NCBI RefSeq assembly: GCF_027359925.1
Contig: NZ_CP114767.1
Coordinates: 2,418,001 to 2,482,000, forward strand
Origin: Hymenobacter canadensis
GTDB taxonomy: Bacteria > Bacteroidota > Bacteroidia > Cytophagales > Hymenobacteraceae
Direction: 5' to 3'
Length of the DNA stretch: 64,000 nucleotides
Part shown: piece after piece, positions 54,639 through 63,066 of the stretch
How the letters are laid out: each line of letters begins with the position of its first letter
Position numbering within the stretch: the first letter of the stretch is position 1
The notes under the pieces: model-generated
Databases searched by the model: none
Told to the model about the DNA's origin: nothing
Seen by the model: only the letters and a program-made list of their open reading frames with translations
Program-made: the position numbers and the translations under genes

Positions 54639-55736
54639 ATGAAACGTCTTCTGCTTTTGCCGGTACTGGCGCTGCTGTGCGCAAGCACGGCGCAGGCCCA
54701 GCGCGAACAGTCCATCTGGCTGTTTGGCCAGCAGGCCGGCCTCACGTTCCCGGCCGATGGCGGCGCCCCTACCCCGCTGATAACCAGTAAAATGACTACC
54801 TATGAGGGGTCGGCGGTGGCCACCAACGCCCAGGGCCAGCTGCTGTTCTACACCAACGGCGAGTTCGTATTCAACCGCCAGCACCAGGTGATGCCCAACG
54901 GCCGCAAGCTGATGGGCTCCAACTCCAGCACCCAGAGCGCCCTCATCGTACCCGACCCCGGCTCCGGCAACGTGTTCTACGTGTTTACAGCGGGCGCCCA
55001 GGGCGGCCCCAACGGTCTGCGCTACTCCACCGTCGACATGACCCGCGAAAACGGCCTCGGCGACGTGCCCCGCTCCAACGCCCTTCTCATCACGCCAGTG
55101 GCTGAGAAGCTGGCCGCCGTGCGCCACGCCAACGGCCGCGACGTCTGGATTGTGGCCCACCGCTGGAATTCCAGCGCCTTCGTGAGCTTCCTGGTGACGG
55201 CCGACGGGGTGCAGAGCAAGCCCATCATGAGCAACGTGGGCAGCATGCACGCCGGCCCCGGCCGCAACGCCATTGGCGCCATGAAGTTCTCGCCCGACGG
55301 CCGCAAGCTGGCCGTGGCTCTGTGGCGCGAGGCCAACAAATACGAGATATTCGACTTTGACCGCAGCACCGGCTTGGTGAAGAACGTGAAGGCCTTCGCG
55401 CCCTACCCCGAAGCCTACGGCGTGGAGTTTTCGCCCGATGGCAGCAAGCTCTACGGCTCCAGCAACGGCGAAGGCGGCGGCCAGGCCCAGATCTTCCAGT
55501 TCGACCTGAAAACCGGCAAAGCCACGGTCATCGGCAAATCCTCGAACCGCAAAGTGGGCTCCCTGCAGCGCGCCCCCGACGGCAACATCTATGTGGCCCG
55601 CGAAGACAACCAGTTCCTGGGCATCATCCAGAACCCCAACTCCGACGCCGCCAAGTACGTGGACGACGGCCTGAAACTGGGCGGCCGCCGCAGCAAGCTG
55701 GGCCTGCCCAACTTCATCACGGAGCCCGGCAAGTAA
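54639..55736 (+). CDS. exported PD40-type beta-propeller protein
   Basis: 365 residues from the ATG at 54639 (MKRLLLLPVLALLCASTAQAQ), giving a good signal peptide; in-frame ATGs lie upstream but lie in or next to the repeat. The mature part is a beta-propeller: repeated blades such as FSPDGRKLAVALWREANKYEIFDFD, FSPDGSKLYGSSNGEGG, and RAPDGNIYVAREDNQFLGII, similar to PD40/WD40-like domains at the start of Bacteroidota surface proteins. No C-terminal sorting domain is seen. Function unknown. Confidence 0.8.
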   Translation: MKRLLLLPVLALLCASTAQAQREQSIWLFGQQAGLTFPADGGAPTPLITSKMTTYEGSAVATNAQGQLLFYTNGEFVFNRQHQVMPNGRKLMGSNSSTQSALIVPDPGSGNVFYVFTAGAQGGPNGLRYSTVDMTRENGLGDVPRSNALLITPVAEKLAAVRHANGRDVWIVAHRWNSSAFVSFLVTADGVQSKPIMSNVGSMHAGPGRNAIGAMKFSPDGRKLAVALWREANKYEIFDFDRSTGLVKNVKAFAPYPEAYGVEFSPDGSKLYGSSNGEGGGQAQIFQFDLKTGKATVIGKSSNRKVGSLQRAPDGNIYVAREDNQFLGIIQNPNSDAAKYVDDGLKLGGRRSKLGLPNFITEPGK

Positions 55737-55739
55737 GAA

Positions 55740-55831
55740 AGAACGTCATGCAGAGCGGAGCGAAGCATCTCGCCAGTGTAGTGATTCTACCACACTGGCG
55801 AGATGCTTCGCTCCGCTCTGCATGACGTTCT
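55740..55831. repeat. 40-bp perfect inverted repeat between convergent genes
   Basis: Arms 55740-55779 and 55792-55831 are exact complements with a 12-base loop. The sequence (AGAACGTCATGCAGAGCGGA...) belongs to the repeat family described above. Lies 3 bases after the PD40-like stop and 15 bases before the complement of the DUF5723-like stop, so it probably ends transcripts from both sides. Confidence 0.93.
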
Positions 55832-55846
55832 CTCTTCTTTTCCAGC

Positions 55847-57244
55847 CTACTGAATCTTCCCGAATTTAAACCGCAGAAACCCTGTAGCCACAGATATATA
55901 CGGGTTTTCGGAAGTCAGCAAACCCACCACGTCGCGGGTGCTGAGGCCGGCCTCGTAGACCGAGGTGGCAATGGTGAAGCCCAGCGGCAAACTCAGGCCG
56001 TAGCCGGCGCCGCCCGTTACGCCGCTGCTCAGGCGCAGCCAGCTCAGCGGCTTGTAGTCGACGCCCACGCCGATGAAAGGCGAGGTGAGGTTGCCGGCTA
56101 CGTCGTTGAGCGGCAAGGTCACATCAAGGCCGGTTTCGAAGAACTCGCTGACGCGGAAGCCGGCGCCGGCGCGCAGCTTGGCGGGCAGGCTGGCCTTGCG
56201 CTCCAGCCCGGTCTGGTACTGAAACAGGCTGTCGGTGCCGGAGGCGAAGATTTCGGTGGCTTCTTTGATGAAGTTATAGCTGCCGATACCCGCCGAATTC
56301 AGCCGCTTGAGCTTCTGGTCGTTGGCCGTGAGCAGGTTGCCGTCCCAGGTCATGCTGCCCAGGTCCGTCACGGCCAAACCCAGGCGCAGCGACTTGCCCA
56401 CCTCGGCCGCCACGCCCACATCAAAGCCGTTGCCCTTGCCCACCGGCTGCAGGCCGCTGGTGCGGGCCTTGAAGTTGAAGCTGGGGTTGGTGGTCAGGTT
56501 GCCGTAGTCGATATCGAACACCGGCGACAATGAGCTGTAGCCCTGCAGGTTGCCGGGCTGCACGCGCACATCTAGAATCCCGATGCCCTGAATGTAGCGG
56601 TAGCCCGCCCCCGCCGACAGCTGAAATAGCGGCAGATCAATCAGACGCTGGCCGAAAGCCACGTTGAACTCGCTGGTGGCGGCAAACTGCATGTCGGTGC
56701 CAGCCAGCGCCTCCGACACCAGCGGAATGTTGCTGGCGCTGGCGTTGGCGTAGATAGGCGCATCACGGCCCAGAAACAGCAGCTCGGCGGCATTCTGGTT
56801 GAGGCCGACGTGGCCGGCGGTGCGCAGGCGGTGGCTCACGGCAATGCCGCCCAGGCCGGGCAGCTGCACGGCCAGCCCCACAGTGGTGATGTCGGCGTTG
56901 AGATTGGCGGCGTTGTCGGAGGTGAAGGCCTGGGCCAGACTGCGCTTTTCGGCGGGCGTCAGTGGGTCGTTGGTGTTGTAGACGAACTTGCGCAGCTGGT
57001 CCCGCGTGAGCGACTGGGAGCTGACGCCCACCCCGGCCTCGCCGATGGTGAAAGCCACGCGCGAGCCACCCACCCGGCCCAGGTTGGCCGGGTTGATGCC
57101 GATGGCCTGGTAGTCGGTGGCGAAGGTGGTGCTGACGCCGCCGCGGCCGGTGGCCGTGAAGTTGCTGAGCTCGTTCTGGGCGTGCAGCGGCGCGGCGGCG
57201 GCCAGCGTCAGCAGCGGCCCCAGCAGGTAGCGGGAAAATTTCAT
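55847..57244 (-). CDS. DUF5723-like outer membrane protein
   Basis: 465 residues. Signal peptide MKFSRYLLGPLLTLAAAAPLHAQ; then NELSNFTATGRGGVSTTFATDYQAIGINPANLG, the pattern of FadL/DUF5723-type barrels in Bacteroidota, and many alternating strands up to the aromatic C-terminus (GFLRFKFGKIQ). Outer membrane location is expected; role unknown. It is divergent from meaB with 114 bases between, entirely taken by a repeat. Confidence 0.78.
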   Translation of the reverse strand: MKFSRYLLGPLLTLAAAAPLHAQNELSNFTATGRGGVSTTFATDYQAIGINPANLGRVGGSRVAFTIGEAGVGVSSQSLTRDQLRKFVYNTNDPLTPAEKRSLAQAFTSDNAANLNADITTVGLAVQLPGLGGIAVSHRLRTAGHVGLNQNAAELLFLGRDAPIYANASASNIPLVSEALAGTDMQFAATSEFNVAFGQRLIDLPLFQLSAGAGYRYIQGIGILDVRVQPGNLQGYSSLSPVFDIDYGNLTTNPSFNFKARTSGLQPVGKGNGFDVGVAAEVGKSLRLGLAVTDLGSMTWDGNLLTANDQKLKRLNSAGIGSYNFIKEATEIFASGTDSLFQYQTGLERKASLPAKLRAGAGFRVSEFFETGLDVTLPLNDVAGNLTSPFIGVGVDYKPLSWLRLSSGVTGGAGYGLSLPLGFTIATSVYEAGLSTRDVVGLLTSENPYISVATGFLRFKFGKIQ

Positions 57245-57249
57245 GGCAG

Positions 57250-57355
57250 AAAAATGTAGCGTAAGCTTTAGCTTGCGCCGTGAGCCGTCGGGAAACCCGA
57301 AACAGGCCCCGCACAGGCGGGCGACGACGCAAGCTAAAGCTTACGCTACATTTTT
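57250..57355. repeat. inverted repeat filling the divergent gap between the DUF5723-like and meaB genes
   Basis: 28-base arms, AAAAATGTAGCGTAAGCTTT... (57250-57277) and its exact complement (57328-57355). It leaves only 3 bases before the meaB TTG start and 5 before the start codon of the leftward DUF5723-like gene. The arm resembles that at 21911 (TGTAGC.TA.GCTT.AGC). Confidence 0.92.
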
Positions 57356-57358
57356 CCC

Positions 57359-58336
57359 TTGGCCAAGCGCTTCTCTGTTTCCGAATACGCCGACGGCATC
57401 CTCTCCGGCAACCGCGTCATGCTCAGCCGGGCCATCACGCTGGTGGAAAGCACCCTGCCCACCGACCAGGCCCTAGCCCAGCAGGTGCTGGACGTGGTGC
57501 TGCCCCACGCCGGCCGGTCGGTGCGGGTGGGCATTACGGGCGTGCCGGGCGTGGGCAAAAGCACGTTTATCGAGGCCCTGGGCCTGCATCTGGTGCGCGA
57601 GCAGGGCAAGCGCCTGGCGGTATTGGCAGTTGACCCCAGCAGCCAGCGCGGCGGCGGCAGCATCCTCGGCGACAAAACCCGCATGAACGAGCTGGCCGCG
57701 CACCCGCAGGCGTACATCCGCCCTTCGCCGGCCGGCCGCAGCCTGGGCGGCGTCACGCGCAGCACCCGCGAGGCGCTGGTGCTCTGCGAAGCGGCCGGAC
57801 ACGACGTCATCTTCGTGGAAACCGTGGGCGTGGGCCAGAGCGAAACCGCCGTGCACGGCATGGTGGACTTTTTCCTGCTGCTGATGCTGGCCGGCGCCGG
57901 CGACGAGCTGCAGGGCATCAAAAAGGGCATCATGGAAATGGCAGACGCCGTGACCATCACCAAGGCCGACGGCGGCAACGAGCTGGCCGCCCGCCGCGCC
58001 CGCGCCGAGTACCAGAACGCCCTGCACCTCTACCCGCTCGCGCCCAGCCAGTGGAGCCCCGTCGTCACAACCAGCTCAGCCGTGACCGGGCAGGGCGTGC
58101 CGGAGGTGTGGGAGGTAGTGCAGCGCTACGTGCAGCAAACCCAGGAAAGCGGCTACTTCCAGCGCCGCCGCCAGGAGCAGAACCTGCACTGGCTGCACGA
58201 AACCATCCGCGAAACTCTGGAAACCCGCTTCTACCAGCGCCCCGACGTGGCCCAGCGCCTCGCCGAGGTGCAGCAGCAGGTGATGGACGGCCGCAAGTCC
58301 GCCTTCGGCGCCGCGGAAGAGTTGCTAGGGCTGTAA
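57359..58336 (+). CDS. meaB: MeaB, methylmalonyl-CoA mutase-associated GTPase
   Basis: 325 residues with a TTG start at 57359; an in-frame TAA at 57335 blocks longer forms, and RFSVSEYADGILSGNRVMLSRAITLVES is the conserved MeaB N-terminus, so the rare start is favoured. Walker A GVPGVGKST at 61-69, then VDPSSQRGGGSILGDKTRM, ETVGVGQSE and KADGGN (nucleotide specificity). MeaB is the G-protein chaperone that loads adenosylcobalamin and protects methylmalonyl-CoA mutase; its partner genes mutA and mutB lie 16 kb to the left. Confidence 0.95.
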   Translation: MAKRFSVSEYADGILSGNRVMLSRAITLVESTLPTDQALAQQVLDVVLPHAGRSVRVGITGVPGVGKSTFIEALGLHLVREQGKRLAVLAVDPSSQRGGGSILGDKTRMNELAAHPQAYIRPSPAGRSLGGVTRSTREALVLCEAAGHDVIFVETVGVGQSETAVHGMVDFFLLLMLAGAGDELQGIKKGIMEMADAVTITKADGGNELAARRARAEYQNALHLYPLAPSQWSPVVTTSSAVTGQGVPEVWEVVQRYVQQTQESGYFQRRRQEQNLHWLHETIRETLETRFYQRPDVAQRLAEVQQQVMDGRKSAFGAAEELLGL

Positions 58337-58361
58337 CGCAGCTTGGCTAGGCCTGAGCACC

Positions 58362-58493
58362 CTCATACGTACCGCGAAGTTTTACTTCGCGACCTCCCAG
58401 CACTTCCTGGCTGCACGGTGCTTCGTGACTTCCCGGTGCTACCTTGCTCACGTGCCGCGGAGTGGAACTTCGCGGTACGTGAGCAGGGCCGTT
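58362..58493. repeat. palindromic repeat, ACCGCGAAGTTTTACTTCGCG
   Basis: CATACGTACCGCGAAGTTTT...TCGCG near 58364-58391 is a local palindrome, and its left part pairs with ACTTCGCGGTACGTGAG at 58477-58493 across a spacer of about 85 bases. It is the counterpart, with other bases, of the GCGAACTTTGTAGTTCGCG repeat at 48082. It lies between the convergent meaB and esterase genes. Confidence 0.75.
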
Positions 58494-58520
58494 TCCATTA
58501 TCTGAAGACGACAGCGGGCG

Positions 58521-59978
58521 TTATTGCGGGTGCTGGGCTAGCCACTGCTGGTAGGTCTTTTTCAACCACTGGGTTTCGGCCCTTTTGTATTCCGCCGTCA
58601 CGACTGAAAAATGGTCACCGGGGTAATAGGCAAACGGCATGTCGGCGCCCAGCTTCCTCATTTCCTGCTCCATGAGCATCACGGAGAAGTTCAGGAAGTA
58701 GGTATCTTGGTTGCCGGTGGCAAGACGCAGTTTGCCGTTCAGGTCGGGCTTGAGGCGGCGCCAGTTCTGGCGCACGTACTGCGTCAGATCGTAGCGTTTC
58801 CAGTGGCGGAACACCTGCCGGTCCAGCGAGTTGGTGGAGTTGAACAGCGGCTTGGGCAGGCCGTTGCGCCCTTTGGGACCGAATACCGCATCAAACGACA
58901 CCTCCTGCTCGCCCCGATAGATGATGTCTTCCAGCCGGTGCACGATGTTGGGCCGGTCGTAGGCCTCGGCGACGGGCAGCACCTCGCCATAAGTCAGCGA
59001 ATCCACCATTTCCACTCTTTCGAGGTCCTGGTAAAGATTGGTCCGCATAAAGTTTCGGAAATCCACCGGGTCGGGGGAGCTGGCGTTGGCGCCGGCAAAC
59101 AGCTTCGGGTAGTGCGTCATCAAATACACCACCGTGTAGCCGCCGCTGCTGTGGCCGCGCAGCACGCGCCCGCCGTTGGTGCGGTACTGCCGGTCGAGCA
59201 GCGGCAGAAACTCGGTGGCAAAGGCGTCGCCGACGGGGCCGTTGTTGGCGCTATTGGCGTACACGGTGTGCCCCAGCGCGCTGGCCCCATCCAGATACAC
59301 CCGGATGCAGGCAATGGTATCGATGGGCGTGGCCGGCAGCGTGTCGGTGCTTTCGGAGCGCGAGTAGTGGTGGTAGTCGGCGCCGAAGCCGCCCACCGTG
59401 AACAGCACCGGATAGCGCCGCTGCGGGTGCCGATAGTAGTCGGCGGGCAAAATCACGGCCCCATCCAACGACATAGGCTTGCGGTGGAACCGACTGAGCA
59501 GCGCCGACGGCGCCTTGATTTCCTTGCAGAACCTGGTGGCGACGAACACCGGCGCCGGCACCACCTGACTGCAGTCCAGCGTGAATATTTCATCGTTAGC
59601 CTGCAGCGAAACCTTGCGGGCTGCGCTGTAGGGGTTGCCGGTGCTTTGCCCGATTATCCGCCCGCCGAGGTTCAAATCCCACACGGCCTGCACGTAGTAG
59701 TCGCCGCGCGGCAGGCGCGAGAGCAGCGTGGGATACGACAGCGCCGAATCGGAAAAGACGATAGTTTCGCCGGGCTTCACATTGCGCACCGCCAACCGGT
59801 AGCACGGCCAGCCGGGCTGGTCTTTGGGCTGCACATTCTTCTTGGACAAGAATAGCAGCACATTGCCCGTAAATGGCCCCGCATGGGCGGCCGCTGTGTA
59901 AGAAACCCGAAACTGCTGGGCTTGTGCTGAAAACCGCGTCAGGAGCAGCAGCAGGAAGACGAGGCCGTAGATTCTCAT
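58521..59978 (-). CDS. exported esterase D-like alpha/beta hydrolase
   Basis: 485 residues from the ATG at 59978 (MRIYGLVFLLLLLTRFSAQAQ, signal peptide). N-terminal beta domain about 22-130, then an esterase domain: RYPVLFTVGGFGADYHHYS, and RVLRGHSSGGYTVVYLMTHYP with the GxSxG nucleophile Ser277 (GHSSG 275-279). DHFSVV near the C-terminus supplies the histidine. The organisation is that of putative esterase (PF00756) family proteins, e.g. siderophore or xylan esterases. Periplasmic or secreted. Substrate unknown. Confidence 0.85.
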   Translation of the reverse strand: MRIYGLVFLLLLLTRFSAQAQQFRVSYTAAAHAGPFTGNVLLFLSKKNVQPKDQPGWPCYRLAVRNVKPGETIVFSDSALSYPTLLSRLPRGDYYVQAVWDLNLGGRIIGQSTGNPYSAARKVSLQANDEIFTLDCSQVVPAPVFVATRFCKEIKAPSALLSRFHRKPMSLDGAVILPADYYRHPQRRYPVLFTVGGFGADYHHYSRSESTDTLPATPIDTIACIRVYLDGASALGHTVYANSANNGPVGDAFATEFLPLLDRQYRTNGGRVLRGHSSGGYTVVYLMTHYPKLFAGANASSPDPVDFRNFMRTNLYQDLERVEMVDSLTYGEVLPVAEAYDRPNIVHRLEDIIYRGEQEVSFDAVFGPKGRNGLPKPLFNSTNSLDRQVFRHWKRYDLTQYVRQNWRRLKPDLNGKLRLATGNQDTYFLNFSVMLMEQEMRKLGADMPFAYYPGDHFSVVTAEYKRAETQWLKKTYQQWLAQHPQ

Positions 59979-60167
59979 AGAATTGTTCAACTCAGCTAGC
60001 AACCGTTGAGATGGACTGGTGGCCCGCAGCATGCCCGGGACCGGACATACCACTCCCAGGCAGCAGCTGCAGCCGTTGCCGAGAGGAATTACCAGAAGCA
60101 AGAAAAGTGCGGCGAGTGACCAGGCCACCAGTGGGGCCAGAAGCTTCCGCCAGTCAGGACGGTTTTG

Positions 60168-62810
60168 CTACCCGCGTTTAGGGCGCAGCGCCAGGTAATC
60201 GAGGTAGTACAGGATTTTGATGCTGACGTTGTTGTTGTGCGGCGTATTGATGGTGTTGCTCAGGTTGTCGAAGTAGAGCGGCGTGGCTTCATTGGCCTGT
60301 AGCTCATTGGTACTGGCGTTTTTCCAGACGATACTCACCTGCGAGCCGGGCGCAAACCACCACGAGTACACGGCATCGATGTTGAAGGCGTTGTAGGTGT
60401 TGTCGCGGTTGCGGCGGTAGTCTACGGGCGTTTCCTCGCCGCCGGGGCGAAGCTGGGCGAAATCGTTGTAGCGCACGGTGCTGGTATAGTGGCGCGTGCG
60501 CACCGTCAGGGACATGCGGTTGGTGAACGTGTAGCCCACCGACAATACGTTGGACACCGTGACCACCTGCCGACGACCCAGCAGCACATCTTTCTGAGCC
60601 AAACCCAGCGGTACGTTGCCCCCAAGCTGCCGGATCACGGCCGAGTCGAGCGGCTCTTCGCTGCTGAGGCCCCCATTCACATAGCCAATCTGGTTCTGGC
60701 GCAGGTTCCAGTCGATTTCGTAGCGGAAGTTGAGCTTGTTGTTGACGCGGTAGCGCGGCGAAACGGTCAGGCCGTAGCCCATGCGGCGGGGGCGCTCCGG
60801 CAGCCGCTCGTCGCGGGCGTAGGTGCGCAGCCCCACGTTCACGTCGAGGGCCAGCTTCTTGCGGTAATCCGAGGAAATGTAGCCGCCCACGTTCACGCTG
60901 CCCGGCACCAGCACGTAGTATTCGCCCAGCTTGCTTTTGCGCGGCTCGAAATAGTCGCGGTTGCGTGGGTCCACGTTGAGGTTGAGGCCCATGCTCAGGA
61001 AGCTCTTGGTGAACGTGGTGTTCAGGCCGCTATAGAAATTCACCCGCTGGAAGCTGGTGGGCCGGTAAAGCATCTTGTGGTCGACGCCGAAATAGGTGTT
61101 CAGCCGGTTCACCTTCCAGAAGGGCTTGTAGATGTTGTAGTTGCCGTACACGCCCTGCGTAATGGCGTTGTTGCCGAACAGAATGCCCAGGTCGTTGTGG
61201 TCGTAGGTGTCCGATTCGATGCCGTGCGAGACGCCGTAGGTGAAGTTGCCGCTGATCTTGCTCACGTCGAGGTTGTACTTGTACCCGTCGCGGTTGTCGA
61301 TCTGCACCGTGTCGGAACCGAAGACGTTGCCGCGCCGCCGCGAGTAGTTCACTTGGCCCGTCACGGCGTAGGAATTCTTCTTGTTGGCCAGCCGAAACAG
61401 GCCGGCAGTTACGTTGGCGTCGTAGGTGCTGCCCGCCCGCGTGACGTTGGTGTTGATGAGCGAAACGTAGGAGTTGTTTTTCAGGCTCTGGTCGAGCACC
61501 AGAATGCTGTAGTTGCTCAGCGGCTGCGTCAGGATGTTGCGTTTAGCACCGCTGGCGCTGTCGCGCGCCACGGCGTACACGTCGTTGGAAATGGCATTGA
61601 ACACGCCCACGCCCAAGCCTTTGCTGGTACGACCCGAAATTTTGGTGGCATTTAGCAGGCGGGTTTCGCCCGGATTCGTAATCAGCTCCTCCCCCGGCTG
61701 GCGCTTGCCTTCCGCATCCCTTGTACCTGCGCGCAGTTGTCCTTCGGCATCATAGAACCCGACGGGCGTAGCACCCACGCGCCGCGAGTAGAACAGGTTG
61801 CCCTTGTTGAACAGCTCGGTGCCTTCGGTGAAGAACTGGCGGTTTTCGTTGAACTGCACCTCGAAGGGCGAGAGGTTCAGCACCTGGTTGTCGCTCTGCA
61901 CCTGCCCGAAGTCGGGCACGAGCGTGGCGTCTAGGGTGAAGCTTTCGTTGATGCCCCACTTGATGTCGGCGCCGCCGTTGAAGCTCGTGGTGGTAGGGCG
62001 GGCGCCATTTTCACTGAGCGGGTTGTGGTTGACGTAGCTGGAAATATAGGGCGTGAGCGAGAGGCGCAGCGGCGGCTTCACGTCGCGCACGCCGGTCATC
62101 GTGCCCCACTGGTTCACGAAGCCATCCACGGCGGGCTTCACCTCGTTCCAGAAGAAGGCCTGGTTTTCCTTTTTGCGCTGCCGCATGAAGTTCAGCCCCC
62201 ATTGCTGCTCGGGCAGGCTGCTGAAGCGGATGGCCGAGTACGGAATGCGCATCTCGGCAATCCAATCAGTACCCCGGATGCTGGTGCGCGAGTCCCAGAC
62301 GGCATTCCAGTTGAAATCCTCGCCACCCGCCGGCGAGTAGCGGGCATCCATCTGCACGCCGCCCGTCGTCACGAAAAAGCCGTAGCCGTTGAGCTTGTCT
62401 TGGTAGGTATCGAGGAAGATACCGATGAAGTCGGTGTTGCCGAACTCGTCGCGCGGAGTCAGTTCCCGCAGAATGGAGTCGGCACTGACGTCGTGCATCA
62501 CCGCCCCGATGTAGAGGTTGGCATCGTCGTAGAGGATCCGCACCTCGGTGGGGTGCTTTTCGGGCGGGCCGGGGTTGGGGCGGTTCTGGATGAACTGCGT
62601 GGCCACCGGGGCCTGCTGCCACACGGCCTCATCCAGCACGCCATCCAGCTTGATGGCTTCCGTAATCCGGATGGCCTGTAGTTGCTTTTTGGGAGCCAGC
62701 GTGGTGGCGGCCGCCGTAGCGGCCGGAGCCGGCTGCTGCTGGGCCGATACCTTCCCGGCCATGCACAAAAGGCTCAGCAGGAAGAGAAAAAAGGGCATAC
62801 GAATGCGCAT
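60168..62810 (-). CDS. DUF5916 outer membrane protein with CBM9-like domain
   Basis: 880 residues from the ATG at 62810 (MRIRMPFFLFLLSLLCMAGKVSAQ, signal peptide). N-terminal CBM9-like beta-sandwich about 45-240 (AIKLDGVLDEAVWQQAP, VRILYDDANLYIGAVMHD, WIAEMRIPYSAIRF), then a long DUF5916 beta-barrel region (FTLDATLVPDFGQVQSDNQVLNLSPFEVQFNENRQFFTEGTELFNKGNLFYSRRV) ending in a Pro-Lys-Arg-Gly tail. Such proteins are widespread Bacteroidota surface proteins of unknown role. It lies 189 bases from the esterase gene on the same strand. Confidence 0.9.
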   Translation of the reverse strand: MRIRMPFFLFLLSLLCMAGKVSAQQQPAPAATAAATTLAPKKQLQAIRITEAIKLDGVLDEAVWQQAPVATQFIQNRPNPGPPEKHPTEVRILYDDANLYIGAVMHDVSADSILRELTPRDEFGNTDFIGIFLDTYQDKLNGYGFFVTTGGVQMDARYSPAGGEDFNWNAVWDSRTSIRGTDWIAEMRIPYSAIRFSSLPEQQWGLNFMRQRKKENQAFFWNEVKPAVDGFVNQWGTMTGVRDVKPPLRLSLTPYISSYVNHNPLSENGARPTTTSFNGGADIKWGINESFTLDATLVPDFGQVQSDNQVLNLSPFEVQFNENRQFFTEGTELFNKGNLFYSRRVGATPVGFYDAEGQLRAGTRDAEGKRQPGEELITNPGETRLLNATKISGRTSKGLGVGVFNAISNDVYAVARDSASGAKRNILTQPLSNYSILVLDQSLKNNSYVSLINTNVTRAGSTYDANVTAGLFRLANKKNSYAVTGQVNYSRRRGNVFGSDTVQIDNRDGYKYNLDVSKISGNFTYGVSHGIESDTYDHNDLGILFGNNAITQGVYGNYNIYKPFWKVNRLNTYFGVDHKMLYRPTSFQRVNFYSGLNTTFTKSFLSMGLNLNVDPRNRDYFEPRKSKLGEYYVLVPGSVNVGGYISSDYRKKLALDVNVGLRTYARDERLPERPRRMGYGLTVSPRYRVNNKLNFRYEIDWNLRQNQIGYVNGGLSSEEPLDSAVIRQLGGNVPLGLAQKDVLLGRRQVVTVSNVLSVGYTFTNRMSLTVRTRHYTSTVRYNDFAQLRPGGEETPVDYRRNRDNTYNAFNIDAVYSWWFAPGSQVSIVWKNASTNELQANEATPLYFDNLSNTINTPHNNNVSIKILYYLDYLALRPKRG

Positions 62811-63066
62811 CACGACAGATCGACGGGAGGAGAAGTGAATCAAACGGTGGAAATCAAGGGACGACGCACGGGGCGCGGCGCGACACATAGGGCGCGCACA
62901 TAAATAGGAACGGGAGCCAGCCTGACAATAGTTGGGGCTGGTTTGGGCTATAGATGCGGCCCGTTCGGGAACCGTTGCTTGAACTATATATTAAGTTTTA
63001 AAGTAGTCGGGGCAGCAGCCCCGGCCGCCGTTGCAGCGACGGCCGGAGCCAACTCACCGACACACC

